A stretch of DNA of 64,000 nt from Pseudomonadota bacterium (GCA_021826065.1 JAKADY010000010.1:1-64000), one strand, 5' to 3'. Positions 38,560 through 47,944 are shown, counted from the first letter of the stretch. The notes: generated by a model not told the origin, from the letters alone. Program-made: numbers and translations.

Positions 38560-39609
38560 TCAGGCGGTCGGCTTGAAGTCGTAGAGCATCAGCTCGGCCA
38601 CGCTGTTGGCCCAGTCCACGAACTCGGGCACGCGAAACAGTGGCTGGCCCACGGCGCGGTGCAGGTCGGTGACCAGCATCACGCCCATCTCGCGCTGCGG
38701 GAAGCGGCGGGCATATTTGAGGATGTTGGCGAGCTTGTCCGTGTCGCCCGCGGCCTGTTTCGCCCGCCGCACCAGGGCGGCGGCGACACCGTACTGCAGG
38801 TCCACCGTCTTCGGCACCCCGGCCTCGCGGCCCTCCAGGATGGCGTCGATGTCCGGCAGGTTCTCCATGTTGTCGATGTAGGCCTTCAACTCGACGCCGA
38901 CGTCGTCGCCGACGCAGGCCTGCAGGGTATCGGTGAGCAGGTCGGGCCGGTGGCCGAACTTCTTCAGCGCGCGGTCGGCATATTCCCAGGAGCGCGGGCT
39001 GGGGAAGGCCTCCGGGTTGTGCGCCGGGTCATAACGGAAGAGCAGGTCCGGGCGGAAACGCAGGAAGCCCATGATGCGCTCGTCGATGTTGTGCTCCAGC
39101 GCCCAGGCGATCCAGTCGTCCAGGTTGGGCTCGACGTGATAGTGCGTGAAGCGGTTGGCCAGCGGCGCCGGCATGGCATAGGTCACGCCGCGGTCGCCCT
39201 GCCGGTTGCCGGCGGCGAAGATCGCCCAGTTCTTCGGCATCTCGTATTCGCCCAGCCGCCGGTCGAGGATCAGCTGATAGGCGGCGGCCGAGACGCTGGG
39301 CGGGGCGGCGTTGATCTCGTCGAGAAAGAGGATGCCCGGTTCGCTGCAGGTGCTCTCGGGCAGCATCTCCGGCACCGACCACTTCACCCGGTCATCCGAG
39401 GTCTTGAAGGGGATGCCGCGCAGGTCGGTGGGCTCCATCTGTGACAGCCGGATGTCCACCAGCCTCGCCCCATGACGCCGGGCGATGCCGGCGATGATTT
39501 GGGACTTGCCCACGCCGGGCGGCCCCCAGAGCATGACGGGGGTGTGGATGCCTTGGGCGCAGCTCAGGAATTCCTGGTCGAGGATGGTTTCGATGTGAGA
39601 TGGACGCAT
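38560..39609 (-). CDS. MoxR-family AAA+ ATPase
   Basis: The 349-aa product has Walker A GPPGVGKS at residues 29-36, Walker B ILFLDEINAAP, and a MoxR-type insert. It works with the downstream metallopeptidase/VWA protein, as MoxR proteins pair with VWA proteins to remodel or mature complexes. It is a separate system from CbbQ/CbbO at 23710-27021, with little motif similarity outside the AAA+ core. Confidence 0.88.
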   Translation of the reverse strand: MRPSHIETILDQEFLSCAQGIHTPVMLWGPPGVGKSQIIAGIARRHGARLVDIRLSQMEPTDLRGIPFKTSDDRVKWSVPEMLPESTCSEPGILFLDEINAAPPSVSAAAYQLILDRRLGEYEMPKNWAIFAAGNRQGDRGVTYAMPAPLANRFTHYHVEPNLDDWIAWALEHNIDERIMGFLRFRPDLLFRYDPAHNPEAFPSPRSWEYADRALKKFGHRPDLLTDTLQACVGDDVGVELKAYIDNMENLPDIDAILEGREAGVPKTVDLQYGVAAALVRRAKQAAGDTDKLANILKYARRFPQREMGVMLVTDLHRAVGQPLFRVPEFVDWANSVAELMLYDFKPTA

Positions 39610-39615
39610 GAGCGA

Positions 39616-40491
39616 TCAGTAGTCGTGCAATGGGTTGGCGGTTGCCCCCAGCGCCGCCTCCATGCGTGCCGCGACCAGGGCCGCATTCAGGGCCGCGCGG
39701 TCGAGCACCCGTGGCAGCAGCCGGTGGACGCGGGCGAGCCAGGCGGGCTGCTGGCAGGCCTCAGCCTCCAGCCAGGCCCGGCTCGCGTCGCTCAGACCCG
39801 GCAGCAGGAGGAGCAGGGGGGCTAGCCACGTATGATAATCCCTAATAACCGACTGTTCCAGTAGGTTATTCCACTCCGCCCGGACCAGCAGCTCGGGAAA
39901 GGCCGCCGGTGGCAGCCTGCGTTGCTGCCAGTCGGCCGGCAGACGCAGCCCGGCACGTCCCTCGCCGCTGCCATCGGGCTGGCGCAGGAACCATTGGGCG
40001 GCGGGGTAGGGTCGGGCGGCGTTGTTCACGGCACGCGCGAGCCATTCGCGATGCCGCTCGTGCGCCTGGCCGATGGCGGCCTCGCGCCGGGTGAGTGTCT
40101 CCGACCGAAAGCCGGTGTAGGAGAGGGCGAAGGGGTGCCATTCCGGGTCGACCGGCGCCGGACGAAAGCGGCTGGGCAGCTCACTCGCCAGCAGGGCGAG
40201 CGGCAGCCCATGGGCCTTGTCGAGTAGCCACAACTCCATGCGGTCGACCAACGCGAAGGGCAGCGGTGGGTGGGTCTCCAGGGCCAGGAGCAGTTCGCTC
40301 GGGATGCGGGCGCCGGTTCGAACCCCCTCGCCCTCGACCCACACCCCGACGGGGCGCAACCAGCCCTGGCTGTCCTCGGCGCGCAGGTGCCAGGTGTGGC
40401 CGTCGAAGGTGGTCGCCGTCGCCTCGGCCAGATCAAGCACGTGCACCACCCCGCGATAGGGGTTCAAGCGGCGATAGGCGTAGGCGCGCAT
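39616..40491 (-). CDS. Unknown protein in the MoxR cassette
   Basis: The 291-aa product has no recognised domain, no signal peptide and no TM helices. It is Arg/Trp/Leu-rich and probably soluble and helical in its C-terminal half. It ends 6 nt before the MoxR gene, so co-function is likely. Confidence 0.6.
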   Translation of the reverse strand: MRAYAYRRLNPYRGVVHVLDLAEATATTFDGHTWHLRAEDSQGWLRPVGVWVEGEGVRTGARIPSELLLALETHPPLPFALVDRMELWLLDKAHGLPLALLASELPSRFRPAPVDPEWHPFALSYTGFRSETLTRREAAIGQAHERHREWLARAVNNAARPYPAAQWFLRQPDGSGEGRAGLRLPADWQQRRLPPAAFPELLVRAEWNNLLEQSVIRDYHTWLAPLLLLLPGLSDASRAWLEAEACQQPAWLARVHRLLPRVLDRAALNAALVAARMEAALGATANPLHDY

Positions 40492-40577
40492 GGGCGGTCT
40501 GCGGGCGGTCGACGGTCGCGGATGGGCGGGTGTATCGGTCTGGAGTTGCCAGTTGGACGCGGTTCTACGCGATCGGT

Positions 40578-40763
40578 TTAGCCACCGGCGTCGAGTTCGG
40601 CCAGACGTCGCTGCGCCTCGGCGATGAGCTGATCGACGACCTCGGCGCCCGGGCCGGAGAAGGCGTCGTAGAGGTCTTCCAGATCGTCGAGGATGCCCTG
40701 CAGTTCAGCAGCGTCGCGCGCCTTCTTCAGGCGCTCCAGGATTTTCAGCAGCCAGGGGTCCAT
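40578..40763 (-). CDS. Small acidic helical protein in the MoxR cassette
   Basis: The 61-aa product is almost entirely helical and acidic ([36 protein letters not shown]). It is 86 nt upstream of the 291-aa gene on the same strand. Function unknown. Confidence 0.5.
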   Translation of the reverse strand: MDPWLLKILERLKKARDAAELQGILDDLEDLYDAFSGPGAEVVDQLIAEAQRRLAELDAGG

Positions 40764-40823
40764 GCGCTTTACGGGGTATCAGACCTTTTGTTAAGGTCAA
40801 TCATCGACAGTTCCGCGTCAATC

Positions 40824-41363
40824 ATGAATTTCTGCAGTCAATGCGGCGGTCCCCTGAGCCTCAAGGTCCCCGCCGGCGACAACCGGCCGCGCCACGTGTG
40901 TGAGCGCTGCGGCACGATTCATTACCAGAATCCCAAGATGGTGGTGGGCTGCATCCCGGAGTGGGGGGATCGCCTGCTGCTGTGCCGCCGCGCCATCGAA
41001 CCGCGCTATGGTCTATGGACCCTGCCCGCCGGGTTCATGGAGAACGGCGAGACGGTGGCCGAATGCGCCGTGCGCGAGACGCTTGAGGAGGCCGGCGCGC
41101 GCGTCGAGCTGTTGGGGCTCTACAACCTCATCAACCTGCCGGACATCAACCAGGTCTATCTCATGTACCGCGCGCGCCTGCTCGACCTAGACTTCCATCC
41201 GGGCGCGGAGAGCCTGGAGACGGCCCTGTTCACGGAGGCGGAGATCCCCTGGGACAAGATCGCCTTCCGCACTATCCACATCACACTCGAACACTACTAT
41301 GCCGATCGCCGCCGCGGACACTTCGACGTGCACGTCAACGACATCTACCACAGGCCCCGCTGA
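40824..41363 (+). CDS. Nudix hydrolase with N-terminal zinc ribbon
   Basis: The 179-aa product has a zinc-ribbon (Cys4, Cys7, Cys26, Cys29) and a Nudix box [22 protein letters not shown]. This layout resembles NADH pyrophosphatase-like Nudix enzymes, but the SQPWPFPxS signature of NudC is not seen, so the substrate is open. Confidence 0.85.
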   Translation: MNFCSQCGGPLSLKVPAGDNRPRHVCERCGTIHYQNPKMVVGCIPEWGDRLLLCRRAIEPRYGLWTLPAGFMENGETVAECAVRETLEEAGARVELLGLYNLINLPDINQVYLMYRARLLDLDFHPGAESLETALFTEAEIPWDKIAFRTIHITLEHYYADRRRGHFDVHVNDIYHRPR

Positions 41364-41569
41364 GGGATAGATCCGCGCCTCAGCGGCCCCTATTCGGGCG
41401 GCATCTGACCCCGGAAATGTGCGGCGGCGCCCATCGACTCGCACCCTGAGGGCTACTCGCGGCAACGATCGATTGCCTCAACCATCAACGGCTCGGGATA
41501 TGGATAGATCCACACCGCCTGGGGGAGTCGGGCTAGGCCCTTCAGACCAACTCGACCGACGCGGCTGAC
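41364..41569. other. Intergenic stretch without a supported gene
   Basis: Nothing beyond short spurious frames is visible between the Nudix gene and the tandem repeats at 41570. Codon use is not gene-like. Confidence 0.6.
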
Positions 41570-41713
41570 CCTGCCCGATCGCGGGCAAGCCCGCTCCTAC
41601 ATGCCTCCCCCTGTAGGAGCGGCCTTGGCCGCGATTGAAGCAGCCACCCCTGCCCGATCGCGGGCAAGCCCGCTCCTACATGCCTCCCCGTAGGAGCGGC
41701 CTTGGCCGCGATC
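41570..41713. repeat. Tandem pair of REP-like palindromes
   Basis: Two copies of a roughly 65-nt unit (GATCGCGGGCAAGCCCGCTCC, spacer, then GTAGGAGCGGCCTTGGCCGCG) occur with a period of 79 nt. Each half is itself palindromic. Confidence 0.8.
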
Positions 41714-41729
41714 AACCGCGGTTTTTTAG

Positions 41730-41852
41730 GATCACGGTGTACAGGCAGCGGACCTGCTGCAGGGCATCGCCGTGGGAGTCCCCGATCTATCCGGTGCTGC
41801 CCTGTTCCGCGACGACACGCACACCCCCACCTGGCGGGTCTTCAAGAGCTAA
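41730..41852 (+). pseudogene. Possible gene remnant
   Basis: A 40-codon frame reads like the end of a soluble protein (ADLLQGIAVGVPDLSGAALF then PTWRVFKS) but has an in-frame stop immediately upstream and no good start codon. It may be a decayed tail of a gene cut by the REP array. The parent gene is not recognised. Confidence 0.3.
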
Positions 41853-41898
41853 GCGTTGGGACCGATAATGTCATGGGGACTCGTTATACTAGCTGGCC

Positions 41899-42453
41899 AT
41901 GGCGAGGAAATTCATCCGACGCTTTCTGCCCCATCCCGACCGCATCCGCCAAAACCGGTCGCTGCGCTGGCTGGGGCCGGCCCTGCATGACCCCAACCTG
42001 TGGCGGCTGAACCGCCGTTCTGTGGCGGGCGCCGTTGCGGTGGGCGCCTTCTTCGCCTTCATCCTGCCCTTCGCCCAGTTCCTCGCCGCCGGCATCACGG
42101 CGATCTCGCTGCGCGTGAACCTGCCGGTGGCGGTGACCAGCACGCTGATCACCAATCCCCTGACCTTCGGCCCCTGGTACTACCTGGCCTACAAGATCGG
42201 CGCCCTGATCACTGGCACGCGGGTCGAGACCCAGGTGCCGCAGGCGGTGCAGCAGGCGGCCGGCGGCTGGTGGGACGGGGTGATGGCCGGTCTCGATCAG
42301 GTCCTGGCGATGGGCACCCCGCTCATCGTCGGGCTGGCCCTGCTGGCGGTGGTGAGCGCTGCCGCCGGCTATTTCCTGGTCCACCTGCTCTGGCGCATCC
42401 CCGCCTATCTGCGTCTGCGCCGCCTGCGTCGCAAAGGCGTGCGATTGGCATGA
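41899..42453 (+). CDS. DUF2062 membrane protein
   Basis: The 184-aa product has two or three TM segments and the DUF2062 pattern SVAGAVAVGAFFAFIL, with TNPLTFGPWYYLAYKIG. Function is unknown. It overlaps the downstream SRPBCC gene by 4 nt, so they form an operon. Confidence 0.85.
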   Translation: MARKFIRRFLPHPDRIRQNRSLRWLGPALHDPNLWRLNRRSVAGAVAVGAFFAFILPFAQFLAAGITAISLRVNLPVAVTSTLITNPLTFGPWYYLAYKIGALITGTRVETQVPQAVQQAAGGWWDGVMAGLDQVLAMGTPLIVGLALLAVVSAAAGYFLVHLLWRIPAYLRLRRLRRKGVRLA

Positions 42454-43046
42454 TGCGTCACCTGCGCCCGATCCTCCTGGCCGCGGTACTGGCCTGTACC
42501 CCCGCGTTGGCGGCAGAGGCGCCCGACGACGCCGTTGCCGTCTCCGTCGCCCGCGAGGCCGACCACATTCTGCTCTCGGCCGAGTTTCGTGTGCCCGTTG
42601 ACGTGCGCACCGCGTGGTCGGTGCTGACGGATTTCACCCACATGCCGGAGTTCCTGCCGGGCCTCAAGGAGAGCCAGGTCCTCGCCCAGAACGGACAGCG
42701 CCTGACTGTGCAGCAAAAGGGTGAGTCCACCGTCGGTCTCTTTTCCATGGAGTACGAGTCGCTGCGTGCGATCGAGCTCAAGCCCTACCAGTCCATCCGC
42801 TCGCGCACGCTCAAGGGCAGCCTGGGCAGCGTGGAGGGGGTTACCCGGCTCCTGCCGGAGGGCCAGGGCGTGACCCTGGTCGTCTACAGCGCCCAGGCAC
42901 AGCCCGACTCCAGCCTGGCCGCCCTGGTCCCCTCACGCTACCTCAGGGAAGAGCTCAAGACCCAGTTCCAGGCGATGCGCGCCGAGATGCTGCGGCGGGC
43001 CCGGCTGCAGCTGGGCAAGTCCGTTGGCGCCGCCGCGGGCGGCTGA
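42450..43046 (+). CDS. Secreted SRPBCC-family protein
   Basis: The 198-aa product has a signal peptide (about residues 1-22) and a START/SRPBCC-like domain beginning ADHILLSAEFRVPVDVRTAW with VLTDFTHMPEFLPGL. Such proteins bind hydrophobic ligands in a cavity. Start ATG 42450 overlaps the DUF2062 stop. Confidence 0.75.
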   Translation: MMRHLRPILLAAVLACTPALAAEAPDDAVAVSVAREADHILLSAEFRVPVDVRTAWSVLTDFTHMPEFLPGLKESQVLAQNGQRLTVQQKGESTVGLFSMEYESLRAIELKPYQSIRSRTLKGSLGSVEGVTRLLPEGQGVTLVVYSAQAQPDSSLAALVPSRYLREELKTQFQAMRAEMLRRARLQLGKSVGAAAGG

Positions 43047-43061
43047 TCGCGGGGGCCGGCC

Positions 43062-43703
43062 TCAAGCGCCGGTCGTTGACTGCCCTGCCGCCTGCCGCAA
43101 GGCCTCGGCCTCGGCGGGGCGCAAGTGGCGTCCGGGCCAAGGGATCAGCCCCGGCACCCGCGCCTGATAGCGGCGGTAGGCCTCGCCGTAGCGCTCGACC
43201 AGTTTGCGCTCCTCCAGGCGGCTGCCGACCAGCAGATAGAGCGTCAGGACCACCGCCGTGGTGAGCCAGGCGGCGTTGAGGTCGCGCGTCCAAAGCAGCA
43301 GCAGACCCAGGCTGTACCAGGGGTGGCGCACATAGCGGTGCAGGGGCGAGAGGACGAAGCCTTCGTGTTCACGGCCGTCGTGCCGGCGCCACTGAGTGAG
43401 GCCCAGGAATTCGCCCATGTCGTACCAGCGCAGGCTCCAGACGAAGCCCGCCACGGCGACGATGGCCGCCGGCCAGGCGATCCAGCCCGGCACGTCCCAA
43501 ACCACCTCGCCCGGCATGCTGAGGGTGAGCGCGAGCGGCGGAATCAGGAGCAGGGTGGCGATGGCGTTGTAGGCGAGCCGATAGGCCGGGGCGAGGCGGG
43601 GCCAGTGCCGCGCGACCCAGGCCTTGACGGCGCTGCCGGCCAGCCAGGAGTGGACGAGGCCGTAGGCGAACCAGGCCAGGGCGATCAGCAGGATGTTCCT
43701 CAT
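43062..43703 (-). CDS. ICMT-like membrane methyltransferase family protein
   Basis: The 213-aa product has about five TM segments and the isoprenylcysteine methyltransferase-like C-terminal motif with RHPWYSLGL and EERKLVERYGEAYRRY. Members of this family methylate various membrane substrates; the target here is unknown. It overlaps the upstream radical SAM gene by 4 nt. Confidence 0.75.
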   Translation of the reverse strand: MRNILLIALAWFAYGLVHSWLAGSAVKAWVARHWPRLAPAYRLAYNAIATLLLIPPLALTLSMPGEVVWDVPGWIAWPAAIVAVAGFVWSLRWYDMGEFLGLTQWRRHDGREHEGFVLSPLHRYVRHPWYSLGLLLLWTRDLNAAWLTTAVVLTLYLLVGSRLEERKLVERYGEAYRRYQARVPGLIPWPGRHLRPAEAEALRQAAGQSTTGA

Positions 43704-44806
43704 GCGGCCGGTCCCGTCCCGCTCATGCCCACGCCGTCGATCGTCTCGCCGCAGTCCGGGCAGCGGCCGTCGCGGATGCGGTTCTGCCGCACATGGAAGC
43801 CGTAGCGTTCGATGAGCAGATGCCTGCAGCGGGGGCAGTAGGTGTTCTCGCCGCCCTCGCCGGGGATGTTGCCCTCGTAGACGTATTTGAGGCCGGCCTT
43901 GAGGCCGATCTCGCGGGCACGGCGCAGGCTGGAGACCTCGGTGATGGGGCGGTCGAGCATGTGCCAGGCGGGGTAGAAGCGCGAGACGTGCCAGGGGATG
44001 GCGGGCGAGACGCTACAGATGAACTCGGCGATGGCGGTGAGTTCGGCCTCCGAGTCGTTGAGGCCGGGCACCACCAGGGTGGTCACCTCCACCCAGACAC
44101 CCAGGGCGTGGTAGAGGCGGATCGCCTCCAGGATGGGGGCCAGGCGCGCGCGGCTCACGCGCCGGTAGCTCTCCTCGGAGAAGAACTTGAGGTCCACGTT
44201 GGCGGCGTCGAGCACCGTGGCGATCTCGCGCAGGGGCTCCGGATTGATGTAACCATTGGTCACGAAATTGTTCTTGAGCCCCCGCTCGCGTGCCAGGACC
44301 GCCGTGTCGTAGGCGAGCTCGTAGAAGATGGTGGGTTCGGTGAAGGTGTAGGACACGGACTGGCAGCCCGAGGCGAGCGCCGCCGCGACGATGGTCTCGG
44401 GGGTGACGTATTCGCCGGGGACCTCGCCCTGCAGCGCCTCCAGCCGCGGGCAGACCGCCCGGTCGGCGGCGCCGCTGGCCACGTGTTTGGGCAGGTGCTC
44501 CTTGGGCCACTGGGAGATCTCCCAGTTCTGACAGTAGGCGCAGCGCAGGCTGCAGCCGACGGTGGAGATCGAATAGGCATAGGAGCCGGGCAGGAAGTGG
44601 AAGAAGGGCTTCTTCTCGATCGGGTTCACCTCGCGGGCGATGACCCGGTCATAGACCAGGGTGTAGAGCCGGCCGCCGCGGTTGTAGCGCACGCCACAGG
44701 CGCCCCGGCCGCCCTCGGGGATGTGGCAGTCGTGCGGGCACAGGGTGCACACTACCGAGCCGTCGGGTCGGGCTTCATAGAAACGGGCCTCAAACAATCG
44801 GGCCAT
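43700..44806 (-). CDS. amrS: AmmeMemoRadiSam-system radical SAM enzyme
   Basis: AmrS is the radical-SAM member of the AMMECR1/Memo/radical-SAM group. The 368-aa product has the cluster motif CSLRCAYCQNW near residue 85, an N-terminal CTLCPHDC cysteine set, and C-terminal CPRCRHLL and CPDC pairs. No AMMECR1 or Memo genes are adjacent, so its partners would lie elsewhere. The upstream gap 44807-44934 has no gene. Confidence 0.88.
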   Translation of the reverse strand: MARLFEARFYEARPDGSVVCTLCPHDCHIPEGGRGACGVRYNRGGRLYTLVYDRVIAREVNPIEKKPFFHFLPGSYAYSISTVGCSLRCAYCQNWEISQWPKEHLPKHVASGAADRAVCPRLEALQGEVPGEYVTPETIVAAALASGCQSVSYTFTEPTIFYELAYDTAVLARERGLKNNFVTNGYINPEPLREIATVLDAANVDLKFFSEESYRRVSRARLAPILEAIRLYHALGVWVEVTTLVVPGLNDSEAELTAIAEFICSVSPAIPWHVSRFYPAWHMLDRPITEVSSLRRAREIGLKAGLKYVYEGNIPGEGGENTYCPRCRHLLIERYGFHVRQNRIRDGRCPDCGETIDGVGMSGTGPAA

Positions 44807-44934
44807 GAGTGCCTCCGCTGTTCATCCTATGCCATCGCAGTGGTCGAGGAAATCCCGTAATCGCTGCGTGGATGTTGGTCATAGCCGAAATCCCCCCTAC
44901 GCCGCATTCCTCTCACCGCTTCGCCTGGTGTCAC

Positions 44935-46206
44935 CTAACACGGCATCTCGGTCGTTGCGAGACCCAGCAGACGCCTGACCTCGGCCGGGCTTCGTGCGCT
45001 GCATAAGGCGTCCGCCAGGGCCGCGGCTGCGTGTGTATCGGTCTGCCGCACGCGCTGGGCCAGCCAGGGGAGCATGACCGGATCGACCGAAAAGGCGCGG
45101 TAACCCAGACCGATCAGGACCGGCAGCACGCCCGGCAATTGGGCGAGCAGGCCGTTGACCTGCACGCGGCTGAGCGCATCGCCGGCCTGCTCGGCGACCA
45201 GGCGCAGGAAGCGGTAGATGATGGGGGAATAGGGGTCGAGGTAGCCGCACAGCTCGGGCCGGTAGCGGTCGGCGGCGAACAGGCATTGCATGAGGTCGTT
45301 CATCCCCAAGGCGGCGAAATCCGCCCGTTCGAGGAATTCCCGCACCGCCAGCGCCGCCGCCGGGGTTTCCAGCATGCTGCCGAGGGGGACGACGTCGGGC
45401 AGGTGCTGACGGATCTCGGCCTGGAGCCGCTCAAACTCACCGACCGAGACCAGGTAGGGCAGCAGGACGCGCAGCGGATAGCGGTCCACCAGGGCGGCCA
45501 GGGCCTCGAGCTGGGCGAGATAGACGCTGCGCACGGGCTCGACCGCATAGAGCCGGGCCCCCTGCAGCCCCAGGGTGCCGCCCAGGCCGGGGGCGTCCGG
45601 CAGCCAGGGCGGCCGCTTGTCGCCGGCGATGTCGATCAGGCGGAAGGTGACGCTGAGCGGCGCCGCCGCCGCGCACACCGCGGCGCAGGCCTCGGTCAGG
45701 AAGGCCCTGTCCGGTTGCCGCCCGTCGGCCGGGTACAGGTACTCGGAGCGGGCCAGACCGATGGCCGCGGCGCCGGCGGTGCGGGCAGCGGCGGCGCCGC
45801 GCGCGTCGGTGACGCTGCAGCGCAGCTCGATGGCCACACCGTCGCGGGTCCGCACGGGCCGCCCCGGTGCCGGGCCGGTGGGCGGTGGCGCGACGGCAGG
45901 GCTCTCCGCGGCCGGGCTCAGCCGTCCGGTCTGACCGTCGAGGCTGAGGGCCAGGCCGGATGACAGATCTCTCGCCGCTTGCGCGGCCAACAGCACCGTG
46001 GGGATGCCCTGGCTCAGCAGGCGCAGGGTGGGATGTGCGTAGAGGGCTCCCCCGACCAGGATCACCCCGGCCGGGCGGACCTTGAGCCGCGTGAGCTCGG
46101 CCTGGGTCAGCACGACGATGGACTGCGCGTTCGCGCCGTCGGCGCCGATGCAGACGCGCCCGCGCGCATGGCCGGGCACGAAGGGGAGGGCCTGGATGGG
46201 CAGCAA
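44935..46206 (-). CDS. PTS enzyme I-like PEP-utilising protein, shortened
   Basis: The 423-aa product resembles the C-terminal two thirds of PTS enzyme I. It has a swivelling-domain-like start, where GGALYAHPTLRLLSQGIPTV replaces the usual GGxTSHxAI. The PEP-utilising TIM barrel follows, with LARSEYL, GSMLETPAA and FAALGMNDLMQ. The HPr-binding N-terminal domain is missing. The likely start is TTG at 46206. It may have a regulatory rather than sugar-transport role; no HPr or EII genes are near. Confidence 0.7.
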   Translation of the reverse strand: MLPIQALPFVPGHARGRVCIGADGANAQSIVVLTQAELTRLKVRPAGVILVGGALYAHPTLRLLSQGIPTVLLAAQAARDLSSGLALSLDGQTGRLSPAAESPAVAPPPTGPAPGRPVRTRDGVAIELRCSVTDARGAAAARTAGAAAIGLARSEYLYPADGRQPDRAFLTEACAAVCAAAAPLSVTFRLIDIAGDKRPPWLPDAPGLGGTLGLQGARLYAVEPVRSVYLAQLEALAALVDRYPLRVLLPYLVSVGEFERLQAEIRQHLPDVVPLGSMLETPAAALAVREFLERADFAALGMNDLMQCLFAADRYRPELCGYLDPYSPIIYRFLRLVAEQAGDALSRVQVNGLLAQLPGVLPVLIGLGYRAFSVDPVMLPWLAQRVRQTDTHAAAALADALCSARSPAEVRRLLGLATTEMPC

Positions 46207-46286
46207 GGCGCTCGTTTTTCGGCGAAGGATGTTCTCAGTGTAGTCTGCGGCTATGATGAAGTGAGGCTGCTCACGGAGTCGAGACG

Positions 46287-46454
46287 ATGATCAAGAACGT
46301 GCGCACGCGCCGCACCCTGTCGCTGGCCCTGATCGTCCTGGGGGGTGTGCTGCTGTTCCTGGCGCCGGAGGACATCTGGATTGGCGCCGTCCTGGTGGGC
46401 CTGGGCATCGCCCTGGAGGTCGTCGGCATCGCGCTGGGACACGGCCGCGCCTGA
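46287..46454 (+). CDS. Small two-helix membrane protein
   Basis: A 55-aa frame has a short basic N-terminus (MIKNVRTRRT), a first TM helix (LSLALIVLGGVLLFLA) and a second (IGAVLVGLGIALEVVGIAL). No known family. It lies alone between two minus-strand genes; a weak GAGACG precedes the ATG. Confidence 0.5.
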   Translation: MIKNVRTRRTLSLALIVLGGVLLFLAPEDIWIGAVLVGLGIALEVVGIALGHGRA

Positions 46455-46482
46455 GCCGGTCGACCTGGACTCGCCCAGGCAC

Positions 46483-47088
46483 TCAGGCGAGGGCGAGTTC
46501 CAGGATGTCCTGCAGCACCCGCCGCGGCAGGCGCAGGCCGTGCTCAGCGGCCAGGCGGCGCTCGATCTCGGCCACATCCGCCGGGCGCGGGGACATGGTG
46601 CGGATGAAGCTGCCTACATCCTCCGCCACCGCCCAGGGGTAGATGATCCAGCGCCACTTCACCACCTTCTGGGCGTAGAAGTCGGGCCTGTAGGGGGAGA
46701 CCACCTTGTGGTGCAGCACGGCGGTGCGCGTCTCCAGGGGCGGGCCATGGGCGGCGAGGTGGTCCAGGGCGACGCTGAAGGTGTCGCCGCTGTCGGTGAC
46801 GTCGTCCACCAGCAGCACGCGCCGGCCGCCGAGGTCGCAGGGCAGGGGGTAGCGCACGATGGCCCGCCGGCCCTTGTGTGTGGTGTGGTAGTGCTCGATC
46901 TTGAAGCTCGCGAGGTCCAGCACGTCGAGGAAGTCGGACAGGATGCGGGCGGGCATGTAACCGCCGCGGCCGATGGCCACGATGGTGTCCGGCCGGTAGC
47001 CGGCGGCGTGGATACGCCGTGCCAGGTGGCGCGCCAGGGCGTGGAAGCGCCTCCAGCTCACCAGTTCGCAGCGTTTGCCTTCCTCCAT
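46483..47088 (-). CDS. Phosphoribosyltransferase (COG2236-like)
   Basis: The 201-aa product has the PRPP-binding motif VLLVDDVTDSGDTF and an upstream VAIGRGGYMPAR loop. This is the purine-type phosphoribosyltransferase fold of the COG2236 group; the base substrate (xanthine, hypoxanthine or other) is not clear. It starts 11 nt after rlmJ ends, so they may be co-transcribed. Confidence 0.82.
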   Translation of the reverse strand: MEEGKRCELVSWRRFHALARHLARRIHAAGYRPDTIVAIGRGGYMPARILSDFLDVLDLASFKIEHYHTTHKGRRAIVRYPLPCDLGGRRVLLVDDVTDSGDTFSVALDHLAAHGPPLETRTAVLHHKVVSPYRPDFYAQKVVKWRWIIYPWAVAEDVGSFIRTMSPRPADVAEIERRLAAEHGLRLPRRVLQDILELALA

Positions 47089-47098
47089 GGGTCTGCGC

Positions 47099-47944
47099 TC
47101 AATCCGCCCGTATGTCCAGGCGGTAGTCCGCCGTGGCGTCCTGCGCCAGCATGCGAGTGAGCCAGGGGAGCGTCGCGGCGAGGGTGGCGGCCAGGGTCCA
47201 GGGGGGGTTGACCACGAACAACCCACAGCCGTGCATACCGAAGCCCTCCGCCGCCGGCGCCCGCACGCTCAGGCTCACATCGAGCCAGCGGATCCCCGGC
47301 AGGCGTCTGAGGCGCTGCGGCAGCTCGCGCGCCTCGTGCCGCGGCAAAAGGGGGTACCAGACGGCATAGATGCCGGTGGCGAAGCGCTCCAGACCGGCCT
47401 TCAGGGCCTGCACGACCGCGCGGTAGTCGGTCTTCACCTCGTAGGCGGGGTCGATCAGGGTCAATCCGCGCCGCGAGGGCGGCGGCAGGACGGCCTTCAG
47501 GCCCGCGAACCCGTCGGCGGCCTCGATGCGCACCCGCTTGACCAGCTCAGCGAAGGTCTGTTTCAGCAGCCGCCCGTCCGTCGGGTGGAGCTCGAACAGG
47601 CACAGCCGGTCCTGTCGTCGCATCAGCCGGCTGGCGATCCAGGGCGAGCCGGGATAGAGCCGCAGCCGATCGTCCGGGTTGAGCCCGCGCACGAGTTCGA
47701 CATAGCGGGTCACGGCCTCGGGCAGATCGGGACGCGCCCAAAGGCGGCCGATGCCGGTCTCGTATTCGGCGTTCTGGCGGGCGTAATCGGAGCCCAGGTC
47801 ATAGACGCCGGCCCCCGCGTGGGTGTCGACATACCACCAGGGTTTGTCCTTCAGATTCAGGTGGTCCAGGACATGGACCAGGATCAGGTGCTTGAGCACG
47901 TCGGCATGGTTGCCGGCGTGGAAGGCATGACGATAGCTGAGCAT
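47099..47944 (-). CDS. rlmJ: 23S rRNA (adenine-N6)-methyltransferase RlmJ
   Basis: RlmJ methylates adenosine 2030 of 23S rRNA. The 281-aa product has the N-terminal LSYRHAFHAGNHADVLKH signature and the N6-adenine methyltransferase catalytic motif DPAYEVKTDY. Length matches the family. Confidence 0.92.
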   Translation of the reverse strand: MLSYRHAFHAGNHADVLKHLILVHVLDHLNLKDKPWWYVDTHAGAGVYDLGSDYARQNAEYETGIGRLWARPDLPEAVTRYVELVRGLNPDDRLRLYPGSPWIASRLMRRQDRLCLFELHPTDGRLLKQTFAELVKRVRIEAADGFAGLKAVLPPPSRRGLTLIDPAYEVKTDYRAVVQALKAGLERFATGIYAVWYPLLPRHEARELPQRLRRLPGIRWLDVSLSVRAPAAEGFGMHGCGLFVVNPPWTLAATLAATLPWLTRMLAQDATADYRLDIRAD

